Shown piece after piece: positions 10,361 through 21,713 of a stretch of 64,000 nucleotides of DNA (within the stretch, counting starts at the first letter, position 1; each line of letters starts with the position of its first letter). The DNA lies in contig NC_045128.1 in assembly GCF_007655135.1 (NCBI RefSeq), positions 38,515,885-38,579,884 of the forward strand, in the 5' to 3' direction. Below the pieces are notes generated by a model that did not search any database, was not told the DNA's origin, and was given only the letters and a program-made list of their open reading frames with translations. The DNA comes from Punica granatum. Lineage: Eukaryota; Streptophyta; Magnoliopsida; Myrtales; Lythraceae. Position numbers and translations under genes: made by a program.

Positions 10361-13300
10361 TCAGTTGGAGCCGAGGGCCTCCAGATTCCCGAGCTTGTCT
10401 GTACCTCTCAGTACAGGTAATTCCTGTATAGAGGTTCCATCAACCAGAAGTTCGGTCAGTGCGTCCATTGAACCCAACTGAGGCAAATATTCGAGTTTCG
10501 TGCAGTCCCTTATGTCTAAGGAGAGTAGAGCGCTAAGTTGCTCTATCGATGGATCAACGGAGACCAAGTTGCAACAAGATCGAAGAATCAGTCTCTCTAA
10601 AGCTGGAAATGCTGAGAAACCGGGTGTTCTTGTTAGATGCCCGCATTCTGTAAGATCAAGAACTTTTAGCTTCGCAGCTACCTGCAGGAACGAAAAATGA
10701 TTTAAAAGATGGGGAAGAAAGAGAGATAATATTCTCATCAGATGATTATTCAGCTTGAATCGCATGACCGAAACAGAACCGGATACTGTTGATACCTTCA
10801 TCAAGCTCCAGCCAGCCCAATCCTCACTGACCATGCTCTTCGATAGATCGAGGACAACTAGGTTCTTCAGATTTAGATTGGTCGGTAGCGTAGGACTGAA
10901 GTTGCAGAAGTGCCAACTCAGCCACCGCAGGTTCGGGAGAATGCCCTCAAAATTTCCACTGAGACTAGCTTTATCTAACAGAAGGATCCTCAAGTTCGGT
11001 AGATTCTTAAACTGATCATCCTTAAAGCAGAGATCTTCTGAGCGGAACTGATATCCTTCTAGACTGATGGCTTCAACTGTTGTCCTCCCCTGCTCCAAGA
11101 AAAGAAACGAAATTAATAGCACTATGCTATACAACGCTATATTCTTGCACCAAAGACAATACCGTCTACTGCTGTGACAAAGTTTCAACTTCGATAAATG
11201 GATTGAAGTACAAACAAACATACATATATCTAGGAGACAGATTAGCGAAGTAGGTCTAATGCTTTTGAGCTTTCATTACCTCCTCAGGCTGCCTCTCTAA
11301 TACACGCATCGCCACTTCACCTTGCCACAGTCTACTCCGTAACCGCGGCTCTTTATAGTTTTCCTTTTCCACGATTAACCTGCCAAGGTCTCTGAGTTGG
11401 TCGTGCATCCATAGCCTACTGTCATCTGTGATTTTGATTAGTGACTTCGAGAGAAGGATCTCGATTGCAATTTCTGGGAAAAAATCACAATCATCCCACA
11501 TGGATTTTGCTATTCTAGCATCTTTTCCGATGAAGAAACATGCGATATCGAGAAATATCTCCTGCTGCTCACGATCCAAAACATTATAAATTATCGCCAA
11601 CCTCTCTTGGACCTTCCTATGGGGTTCCATCTTCAACTGCTTCAGTGTATCTTGCCATATCTCCTTGCGCCCAGTGCTTGTAGATAAAAAAGAACCTGTT
11701 ACCTTAAGAGCCAGAGGTAGCCTTCCAATTGCCCTCACAATATCCCAAGACAAGTCAGCAAAATCAGGCGTCGGTGGGACCTCTTTAAATGCATGCTCGC
11801 AGAAGAGTTCGAAAGCTTGATATTCACTCAGTAGTGTGAGTTCATATGTATTATTTATTCGAAATAGATTTAGCACTGCCCTATCTCTGGTTGTAACAAT
11901 AATCCTGCTTTCTGGACTAAACCAAGCAAGATCCCCAGCTAGAGCCTTGAGTTGATCAACTTGATCAACATCATCCAAAAGAATGATTGCTTTCTTGTCA
12001 CGGAGCCTGTTCTTGAGCTGCTGGATTCCTTCATTCGTATTTGCAAAGTCTTCACGCTCACAATTTAAGATGTCGGAGAGTAGCTTGCTTTGCAAGTACT
12101 CAAGACCCTTGGGCTGTGAGGATGTGCCTCTAATGTTATTGAGGAAGCAAGAGGATTCAAATTTCCCCAACAGTTGGCTGTAGACAACTTTTGCAAGAGT
12201 CGTTTTCCCAATTCCACCCATGCCCCATATTCCAACAATTTGAACACCTTCCTTTCCAAGCTCCAGCAATGTCTTGACAACTTTGAAATGATCAATGATT
12301 CCAACCACCATATCATTGACTTCTAGATAAGCCATAACAACCCTTGCAAGCACCTTTTTAATGAACTCTTCATGTTTCCTGAAAGGTATGATATATTCAT
12401 GAAGCATAAAATCAAGTCAGTACATCAATTCATACAAAAACTGGAAACTATAAACTATTTTTAACCGATTGAAAACTGAAAAATAAATAAGAAAAACAGA
12501 TATGAAATGAAAACAAGATAAGGGTGTTACCCGTTTGCCTCCTTTTTGAATTCCAGCCCTCCCAGTTTCACAACCTTTTGAAGAGCATCCCTCCACTCCT
12601 GCACTGTCTCAGAGTCGTAGTTTCCCTCATGCTGGGCAAAGGCTTCAGCATAACTCCCAGTCTGGTGCTGAACCTCATTTGGCGTAACGTCTAAGAAAAT
12701 GGGCATGATCCTATGCTTCGTTTCCTCCTCGAGCTTCATCATCTCCGCCACCTCCGTCAAACACCAGGTACTCAAAGCATAGCCCTTTGATAAGATGGGT
12801 ATATAGATCTTTGACTGCTTGATTGCCATCATGAGCTCAGGCCCAATCTCTTCTGCTACACGGAGCTTTCCATTGTCCCTCACAGTGTGTACTCCTACAT
12901 CTTTCAGGTGATGGTACAGCTGGTCAGTGAATCCTTCGCTATCATCTAATCCCCCAAAGCTCAAAAAAACTTCATAATCAACCAGAAGCTCAGTCAGCGC
13001 ATCCATAGAACCCAGCCGAGGCAAATATTCGAGTTTCGTGCAGTCCCTTATGTCTAAGGAGACCAGAGCACTAAGTTGCTCTATTGATGGATCAACAGAG
13101 ACCAAGTTGCGACAAGATCGAAGAATGAGTTTCTCTAAAGCAGAAAATGCTGAGAAACTGGGTGTTTTTGTTAGATGCCTGCACTCTGTAAGATCAAGAA
13201 CTTTTAGCTTCGCGGCTACCTGCAGGAATGAAAACGATTTAAAAGATGGGGAAGAAAGAGAGATAATATTCTCATCAGATGATTATTCAGCTTGAATCAC

Positions 13301-15599
13301 AAGGCCAACACAGAACCGGGCAAAAGACAACTGTTGATACCTTCATCAAGCTCCAGCCAGCCCAATCCTCACTGACCATGCTCCTCGACAGATCAAGGAC
13401 AACTAGGTTCTTCAGATTTAGATTGGTCGGCAGCATAGCATTGAAGTTGCAGAGGTGCCAACTCAGCCACCGCAGGTTTGGGATAATACGCTCAAAATTT
13501 CCACTGAGACTAGCTTTATCTAACAGAAGGATCCTCAAGTTCGGTAGATTCCTAAACTGATCATCCTTAAAGCAGAGATCTTCCGAGCGGAACTGATATC
13601 CTTCTAAACTGATAGCTTCAACATTTGTCATCCCCTGCTCCAAGAAAAGAAACGAAATCAATAGCACTATGCTAGACAACGCTATATTCTTGCACCAAAG
13701 ACAATACTGGCTACAGCTGTGACAAAGTTTCAACTTCGATAAATGGATTGAAGTACAAACAAACATACATATATCTAGGAGACAAATTAGCGAAGTAGGT
13801 CTAATGCTTTTGAGCTTTCATTACCTCCTCAGGCTGCCTCTCTAATACATGCATCACCACTTTGCTGTGCCACAGTCTACTCCGTAACCGCGACTCTTTA
13901 TAGTTTTCCTCTTCCACAATTACCCTGCCAAGGTCTCTAAGTTGGTCATGCATCCATAGCCTATGGTCCTTTTTGATTTTGATTAGTGACTTCAAAAGAA
14001 GGATCTCGATTCCAACTCCTGGGAAAAACTCACAATCATCCCACATGGGTTTTGCAATTCTAGCATCTATTCCGATGAAGAAACATGCGATATCGAGAAA
14101 TATCTCCCGCTCCTCATGATCCAGTCCATTATAACTTATCCTCAATGTATCTTGGACCTCCTTAGGGGGTTTCTTCTCCAACTTCTTCAGTGTACCTTGC
14201 CATAAGTCCTTGCGCCCGCTGCTTGTAGATAAAGAAGAACCTATTACCTCAAGAGCCAGAGGGAGCCTTCCAGTAGTCCTCACGATATCCCAGGACAAGT
14301 CAATAAAGTCAGGTGTCGGCGAGCCTTTTATAAATGCATGCCTGCAGAAGAGTTCAAAAGCTTGCTCTGCACTCAGTAGTGTGAGTTCATAGATATTCTT
14401 TATTCGAAATTGATCTAGAACTGTCTTTTCTCTGGTTGTAACTATAATCCTGCTTTCTGGACTAAACCAAGCAAGATCCCCAGCTAGAGCCTTGAGTTGA
14501 TCAACTTGATCAACATCATCCAAAAGAATGATTGCTTTCCTGTCACGGAGCCTGTTCTTGAGCTCCTGGGTTCCTTCATTCGTATTTGCAAAGTCTTCAC
14601 GCTCACGGTTTAAGATGTCAGAAAGTAGCTTGCTTTGCAAGTACGGAAGACCCTTGTGTTGTGAGGATGTTTCTCTAATGTCATTGAGGAAGCCAGAGGA
14701 TTCAAATTTCTTCAACAGTTGGTTGTAGACAACTTTTGCAAGAGTCGTTTTCCCAATTCCTCCCATGCCCCATATTCCAACAATTTGAACACCTTCCTTT
14801 CCAAGCTCCAGCAATTTCTTGACAGCTTCGACATGATCATCGATTCCAACTAAGAGATCATTGACATTTAGATAAGCTTTCTTCAGACAGTTAAGAACCA
14901 TTGCAAGCACCTTTTTGATGAACTCTCCATGTTTCCTGAAAGGTATGATAAATTCATGAAGCATAAAATCAAGTCAGTACATTAATTCATACAAAAACTG
15001 GAAACTATAAACTATTTTTAACCGATTGAAAACTGAAAAATAAATTAGAAAAACTGAAATGAAATGAAAACAAGACAAGGGTATTACCCGTTTGCCTCTT
15101 TCTTGAGTTCCAACCCTTTCAGTTTCACAACCTCTTGGAGAGCATTTCTCCACTCCTGAACAGTCTCGAAGTCGTAGTTTTCCCCGTGCTGGGTAAAGGC
15201 TTCAGCATAACTCCCTGTCTGGTACTTAACTTCATCCGGCGTGACGTCTAAGAAAATGGGCATGATCATGTGCTTCGTCTCATCCTTGAGCTTCACCATC
15301 TCCGCCACCTCCAGGAGACACCACTTACTCGAAGCGTAGCCCTTTGAGAAGATGGGTATGGAGATTTTTGACTGCTTGATTGCCCTCATGAGCTCAGGTC
15401 CGATCTTTTCTCCAACTCGGAGCTCTTCATCGTCCCTGAAGGTTTGGACACCTGCATCTTTCAGGCGATGGTATAGGTTGTCAGTGAATTCTAAGCGAGT
15501 GTCCGGTCCCCTGAAGCTCAAAAAAACTTCATACTCATGTCCAGCTTCAGCATTGACCTGAAAAGAGTGTGATGAATTAGTAGATATTCCACACCTCAT
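10361..15599 (-). CDS. Fused double TNL: TIR-NB-ARC-LRR-TIR-NB-ARC-LRR receptor
   Basis: Predicted exons on the minus strand: 15599-15088, 14935-13825, 13634-13341, 13219-12531, 12378-11280, 11089-10796, 10681-10361. Lengths sum to 4,320 nt, 1,439 aa plus stop, with every junction in phase. Order: TIR1 (about 24-165; FRGPDTR, WCLLE), NB-ARC1 (P-loop near 224, ILLDDVD, RLPLAL, MHD near 507), short LRR (542-720), TIR2 (721-868; WCLTE), NB-ARC2 (P-loop near 917, MHD kept), short LRR to a TGA. The key exon 13219-12531 runs from LRR (ALTELLVD) straight into TIR (YEVFLSF) at about 12976, without intron or stop. Immune receptor by family; TIR domains make NAD-derived signals on activation. Each LRR is short for a TNL, so partner or sensing range may differ. 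Expression as one transcript is inferred. The 14-residue leader before VNAEAGHEY might include an unspliced boundary. Confidence 0.82.
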
Positions 15600-15889
15600 G
15601 GGGATAATTGTGATATATGATTGCTAATCACCATGCATTAATTCATTGAATGGTCATTCCGATGCATACGATAATGCTTTACACTGTTTTACAGGGCTTT
15701 TGGGGTCCAAAGGAGGTATCAATATCATAGTGATGTACATATGAATCTCTTTCTTCACTCTTTAAATAGAGAAAATGCTCTCTCACTGAATTTTGGCAGG
15801 AAATTGCTCACTAACTAATCCATTAAATAGTCCTTTCCTATGTAATTTCCCTTACAAATTTTTATGCATAGTTTCTTTTCAGAGTGGTG
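15600..15889 (-). promoter_or_regulatory. Upstream flank of the fused TNL gene
   Basis: The first ~125 bases match the flank of the other TNL gene at 2579-2725. A TTTAAATA sequence lies at 15761-15768, which could serve as a TATA-type element on either strand, but its distance to the start is long and I could not place a transcription start. Confidence 0.3.
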
Positions 15890-16752
15890 GAACTATCCTC
15901 CAGTCTCCCAGCCAAATGGTGGCAGAAGGCAAGCAAATATAGAGCAAGAATCACAGAGTATGCGTCATAAGATTGAAATTATATCAGAATAGATGACGAT
16001 ATATACATGCCTGATCATGTTTTGTAGGAGCCATTTCCATTTGCTGCTTACTTCCTCCTTGCCTCCCAAGCTGATACAGAATGTCTTGTATTAGATGTAA
16101 GCCAATATATGATTCAATGTATGCAAGCTATAAGGCAGCAATTCGGATATTAAATTGGAGAAGGCACTAACATAAAATAAATGAATAGAAAAATTAATAT
16201 GACAATAATTAATAGGACATAAAGGGACAAAAAGGGATTAGGCATCGTTCTAGGAAGCTGCATCAAGTTGACTTGTAAATTTTTCCACTCGCATGACTTA
16301 GTCTGGCATGATTTTTGTAGAATTTAAGAACATTGTGTTGAATTCCTCGAGCTGCCTAAGTTCACAATTTTGAGGATACAACTAGTCGAAGGTTAGGAGA
16401 AAGGAGAGATAGTTTCCTACTCTTTGGAAGAAGCATAACTGTCTCGAGGTGGGTCTATCTTCAGACAGTTATTTCCTGAAGATGGGCTACTATGTTTTAG
16501 GTACATACAGTATGCTGATCTGATTGATAACAATAACAGTCGACCATCGAAACCCTTCAAAGAAAGGCCCCAAGAGCATAGATGCAGCTTCTTGGGATTT
16601 TAGCCATTGAGCATCAATTCAAGTGATAAATAATCGCATCATCTTGCAAAACATTGAAGGTAATTAATGAACAATAAGCAGCAGCTTGAGAGCAGTGCAG
16701 CACTGTAACAATCATCGGGGTGTAAATTTCTATGTGAAAGAGGATCGTCTTT
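15890..16752. repeat. Partial third copy of the plastid-gene 3' flank
   Basis: Aligns with 17130-18075 and with 5600-6615. It contains the shared GAGCAAGAATCACAGAGTATG, the AAAGAAAGGCCCCAAGAGCAT segment and CAGGGTGTAAATTT-like sequence, and stops abruptly at 16752 where the GC-rich repeat begins. It lacks the coding exons. It is not interrupted by the GC-rich element, which is therefore an insertion in the other copies or a loss here. Confidence 0.65.
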
Positions 16753-16754
16753 CT

Positions 16755-17095
16755 CGATCTACCCTGATTGGATCTGGGCCATGGTGGCTCACATCCTTCC
16801 CACCTTGTTCATGGAAGATCCCGCAGCAGAGTTCATACCTATCCGGCTACCTAGTCTGCGGCTCAAGCACCCTAGTGACCCAATGTTATCGCAGACAAGG
16901 TCAATGGGAGGAGAGACCTCTCCGCCAACTTACTGCAAGGTCCAAGTAGCTGGAACAGAGCCCGCTTGACCCCCAGGGCAGAGCCAGATCTGTGGTGGCT
17001 CGAGGGTTCATCCACGACCTCGTGTGCAACCGGGGTGCCAGGAACAAGCCACCTAGGTGCTGGTAGTGAGTTTGGTTTTGAATCCTTTTTTTTTT
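16755..17095. repeat. GC-rich dispersed repeat, copy 2, ending in a T run
   Basis: Second copy of the 5190-5562 element, ending in 17-18 T residues near 17084-17101. The copy at 5190 ends in a shorter T run at the same place. A T-tail plus GGTTC-ATCC box suggests a small retroposon, but no target-site duplication was found. Confidence 0.55.
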
Positions 17096-18184
17096 TTTTT
17101 TGGTGAAGAATCAGACGAGTTAGGGTAATTGAAAATGCAAGAAGTAATGCATCTCCAGTCTCCACAGCCAAATGGTGACAGAAGAAAAGCAGAAAGATAG
17201 CAAGAATCACAGTGTATGCCGCATAAGATTGAAATGAAACACGCTATATCAGAATAGATATCACAGTGTATGCAGCAGCATAAAATTGAAATGAAACACA
17301 GTATATCAGAGTAGACGAGGATATGCATATATACCTGTGGATCTGCATCCAGTTCAGTCAGTCGCTTCTTTGAGAAACTCATGCCTAACCAAACTGAGAT
17401 AAACGCGACTGCCCAAAGAAACCGCAGATCAAGCTGCTTATTTCCCTTTGCCTCTCAAGCTGCTATAGAATCTCTACATGTGCGCCGATATATGACTCCT
17501 AATGGATGCAGGCTAAGGCAGCAATTCGGTATATTAAATTGGAAAAGGCCCTATTCAATAATATAAAATGAATAAAAAAGAACTGGTGCAATAATTAATT
17601 AATAGGACAAAAAGGGATGAGGCAGGGTTCTCAGAAGGTACTTATACTTCACTTGTAGATTTCGCAAGGTACTTATACATGACTTGTAGATTTTGCCAAT
17701 TGCATATGACTTTTAGCAGAGAGACTTGCCCGTCCGGTTTTAGCAGAGGGTAAAAAGCAAAGGAGAGGTTGATGTACATAATTTCCCGGAGGTGGGCTAC
17801 CGACAGTCACTGTCATTTTGGTGCATACGATATGCTGATATGACTGTTAGCAATCGCATTTGACCATTGAAACACACAGTTCAAAGGCAGGCCCCGGGAG
17901 CATAGACGCAGCTTCTCGGGATTTTAGCCACTGAGCATAGAATCGAGTGTCAAATAATTACATCATCTTTGCAAAACATTGCAGGAAATCGAAAAATATC
18001 CAACAGCTTGTGAAGTGTACAGTAAAGTAACCACCAACAGGGTGTAAATCTGTTCATGCTCCAGGTTCTTTCTCGATACGGAGGATTTACAAAGAGAATG
18101 TGGGTGAGAATAAACATGGGCATCGAATAGGCTCCAGAGATCTGTAAGCCTAGAAGGAGCAACCACAAACATGTGCATCCCTTT

Positions 18185-20461
18185 TCACTTGACAGGAGGA
18201 GCCATTTGGGATATCCTTTCATCTTCCAACAGTTCATATGGGTCGATGTACTGCGGAGGCGACATTTGCATCTTACTTGCATCATGGATGAACGTTGGTC
18301 CAAAGTACTGCCAAAAAAAAAAAAAGACAGAGCATGTGAGAAGCAAGCAAGAAACTACAAGTAAAATATAATATAAATGTAAACAATGAAGAAGACATGG
18401 GGGGTTATGAACATATCAGTTCTGGAAATGGATCGAAACAACATAATTCTGTCAACAGTTCACAAACGACCAAGCGTGAATCTATAAAGAATATAGGTTT
18501 TAGAGCAGCAAAGTATGAATCTATGAAGCACATAAGTTTTAGAGCAGCCCAATTTCTAGATTCCCACAACTGATTCGACAGAAATACCTCTAAGGTCATG
18601 CTCTATACAGAAAGGGTGGAAGCTTCTATCTCTAAATAGAACAGCCATATAAATGTGGATTGTGGACTAGTTTGTATAGAGACTCCATCCAATCATATCT
18701 TACAAACATGATCAGTCATTACCTTATTCAACTCTATCCACAACTGAACAAAATTATAGTCTAACCCTTCCTCGATAGAGAGAAAAGGCAAGCCTCATTT
18801 GAGGGATGCAAATTAAGGTCATTATAGAATGTTCCTACCTAAGGGTATGGCTTCTCTAGGATGCTAGCATATGATCGTACAGCTTGTAAACATCATAGAT
18901 TAATTTTAAATATGAAAGGTACTCTATCATAATCATTTATTCCCAAAGCCATGGAATGAAGCAAACTTGATAGATAAAGAATTGGAAAAGCAATGGAGAA
19001 AGGTTGCTTACAAGATACAGAACAGAAAAAAATGCCACGGTTATAAGAATCAATGGGCCAAATCCCAGAAAGAACGTGCTCCCTATGGTCAGCAATAGTT
19101 TAGCCCGAGGAATTAGGCCCTGGAAAGAGATAAAACGAAAGTGCAGCCGTTGAGTACAAAGGGTGCATTACAAATGTGACATATTCATTGAAGGTTCTTC
19201 CATGACCAAAAAAGAAGATACTGAACAGATTGTAGTTTTCGGTAAAACTCAAGAAAATATTCCTTGACGACTGTTTACATGAAACTGGATAGCCATTATC
19301 GCTGTAACAGTTGATTAAGAGAGGAAGAGTTTGTGAACCTCGAGGCCCTCACTGTTCAATGCCATGGACTGCTCCCTTTGATTGGTTAAATTGGTTCCAG
19401 GGTCTGTAGACACTGCATTGCTTCTCGAGAAATCCCTCTCTCCTTGGAACCCATCATCTGAACCCTCATTTATCCTCTTACTTTCTTCAAGGATTGAAGT
19501 AGGAGTCATGCCTCTCCTCCGTAATTCTTTGATAAACAATGATTCCGGAGGTTCTTCACCTGAAAACATTTGCAAATGCATAGTCAGGTCACAAATACTT
19601 CTGAAAGCCTTCAGGGACACTGATTTTACTAAAAATGAACCACACTGGTGCAACACACCAAGAAAAGCACACAGATACTCGGCAAAAAAATGAACAATTC
19701 CGTCTATGTTTACATGCTACACCTCTTGCTTATGGTATTTTGATTTTCGGCAATTCCATCCATCTACAATTTGCATCGGTCTTAGAAACTCATTATGCGA
19801 CTGCCTTCTCCCATTTTGAGTTAGTTCTCCATGCAGGCACAAGGAACCGAAATGGAACAGAACGAAATGAAATATCACAACAAAATCATGTCCGCCCCAA
19901 TTTATACGAGCGATTCCATGAGTGACATTCAAACTAAAAGGCAGTGCCCTGAGTTTAAATTCAAACTTCAAAGAGATATATGAGCTCAAAAAGAGACATT
20001 TTCAATTATAGCAATCCAAGAAAACATCCTACTCATTGAAGGGCAGCTGATACGACTGATAATGATGCAATCCTAATCAACTTGAACAACACCCACGAAA
20101 ATTCAGAATGATGACGCATGAATTTTCACCACGTCCAGCTCAGTCATCTCCAAAATCACAGATTTCAGCTGAAAGAATATGTCTAGGAAGAACGACAAAG
20201 CATAGCCCCCTGTATCCCGGGAGAAAGCAAGAAAAAAAAAACGGTTAAAAAAGCAAACTTGCCGGCTCCGCTACTCTGCTTGTCCCCTTCCTGAGCTTTA
20301 CACGACACCCTCAACGTTCCTTCCCTCACGACCCGCGGCGGGGGGCTCCAGCAGCAACAGCCGCCGCCGCTCCTCAGCCCCGGAGCGCCGAATTTCGTTC
20401 TGGGTACCGAAGCAGAGACTGCCGTCAGGGTGGACTTGACGACCTGAAACGAAGAAGCCAT
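18185..20461 (-). CDS. Small plastid-targeted membrane protein, plant-specific family of unknown function
   Basis: Model: exons 20461-20263, 19559-19339, 19119-19012, 18307-18185; 651 nt, 216 aa, in frame throughout. The N-terminus is rich in Ser, Ala and Arg with few acids and a VRVSCKA-like cleavage region, typical of a chloroplast transit peptide. The middle contains EEPPESLF and ELRRRGMTPTS, which I recall from conserved plant proteins annotated only as unknown or chloroplast inner-membrane. Exon 3 encodes one hydrophobic helix (GSTFFLGFGPLILITVAFF, about 151-172). The tail is hydrophilic with YFGPTF and YIDPYELLEDE. Intron 1 needs a GC donor (CCG/GCAAGT); the nearby GT site would bring a stop. 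Two degraded copies of its 3' region occur at 5570-7140 and 15890-16752. Function is not known. Confidence 0.8.
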
Positions 20462-21713
20462 CTGGGTCCGCAATTCCGCCTCACAGGGGGGAAGATTTCA
20501 TATTTATGGGGAGCGAAACCGTAGAAAATTTGATGAGTGCAAGAGAGGAGGAGGAAGAAGCAAGCGAGGAGTTGGAGGCAAAGGGGCGACTATTGGAGGG
20601 TCGGCTCCATTTAGTGACGCTTCTTCGGCGCATGTTAGCTATATTGGCGAGGGACGACTAAAGTGCGCAGAGATGTTTCGTGTGACGTCTTGTTCTGTGG
20701 CTGAGACTAGAAGTTTGCCGTTAGAGAGAGATGCGGTGACGTGGTTGTTATTTTCTCCCTTCCATTTATTTATTTATCTATTTTTATTTTTCTCTTAATT
20801 TCCAATTTTCGTGGATGAGTGAAGGAATGAACGATTGTATACAACACTCAGTTTAGAGCTCAGCTGTTCTAAACATTCACCGGAACCGTTTGTACGATCC
20901 ATATGTTCGATTCGTATTAATTAAATAATATTAATTAAGCACGAGGTGCACTCTTGATTACACTCGGATATATTAGACTTAGCATAGTGTGGGTGCGCAC
21001 AAGCACAGAGACGTGCATACGCATGAACTAAGCTCTGATGGCATATTGTATTTCTATTGACCTTATATGGTCTTGGACCCATTTCAATTTAAAAATTCAA
21101 ACTCATAAGTGTTAGTATCATGTCTCATATAAACTAATAAATATTAATTCATCTTTTCCATAAAAAATTAATATCCTCGACGCTCGTATTTAGCATGCAC
21201 TTCGTATTCACAGCTTTTCGTAACGTGAAGGAATGAGTAGAAGAGATGAAATTGGCCCTGTTGGGGTCGGGAAAAGGTTGGTGGGGCAATCTCATAACAT
21301 GAGGCGTGCAAGCAAATTCTCCAGATTTGGAACTTTGCTATGCCCCGAGGGAGTCGTTTCCGAAACTAACTGCATGGGGCAAGCTAGTACTAGTCAAAAT
21401 GTAGCAATCGTATTCTATTCGATCAAGTGTCCGGATTTGAATCCAATCTCGAGCTGAATCTTGAACATTTGATTACCCCCTCATGAAGTCGCAAACGAGT
21501 AGGAGAAGATACTAAAATGGTGAACAGAAGGTTGTTTTCTGTCGTATTGAGCAGTCCTGATAAACGATAATGATAAAGCACATACAAAACTTCCGACTAC
21601 ACCGACATAGAATATAAATCGATCAAAATTATCGTTCGATAGAGGTGATACTAGTGATCTCATTATTGCTTCGAAATGAGTGTGTCGTATATCAGGCTTG
21701 AGTTTTGCCCCTT
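20462..21713. other. Spacer between plastid-protein gene 5' end and pyruvate kinase 3' end
   Basis: Holds the promoter and leader of the minus-strand gene starting at 20461 (purine-rich GAGGAGGAGGAAGAAG tract at 20547-20562 just upstream) and the 3' flank of the pyruvate kinase gene. No further gene is supported. Confidence 0.5.

Noticed and set aside
10682..10795. Open frame reading through the last intron of the fused TNL
   Set aside because: The intron happens to lack stops, but consensus GT/AG sites match those of the paralogue and the intron sequence is not LRR-like.
17950..18184. Continuation of reading frames past the stop of the plastid membrane protein
   Set aside because: Minus-strand frames here lie in the 3' untranslated region; the TGA at 18185-18187 fits the conserved end, and the same stop is kept in the pseudogene copy.
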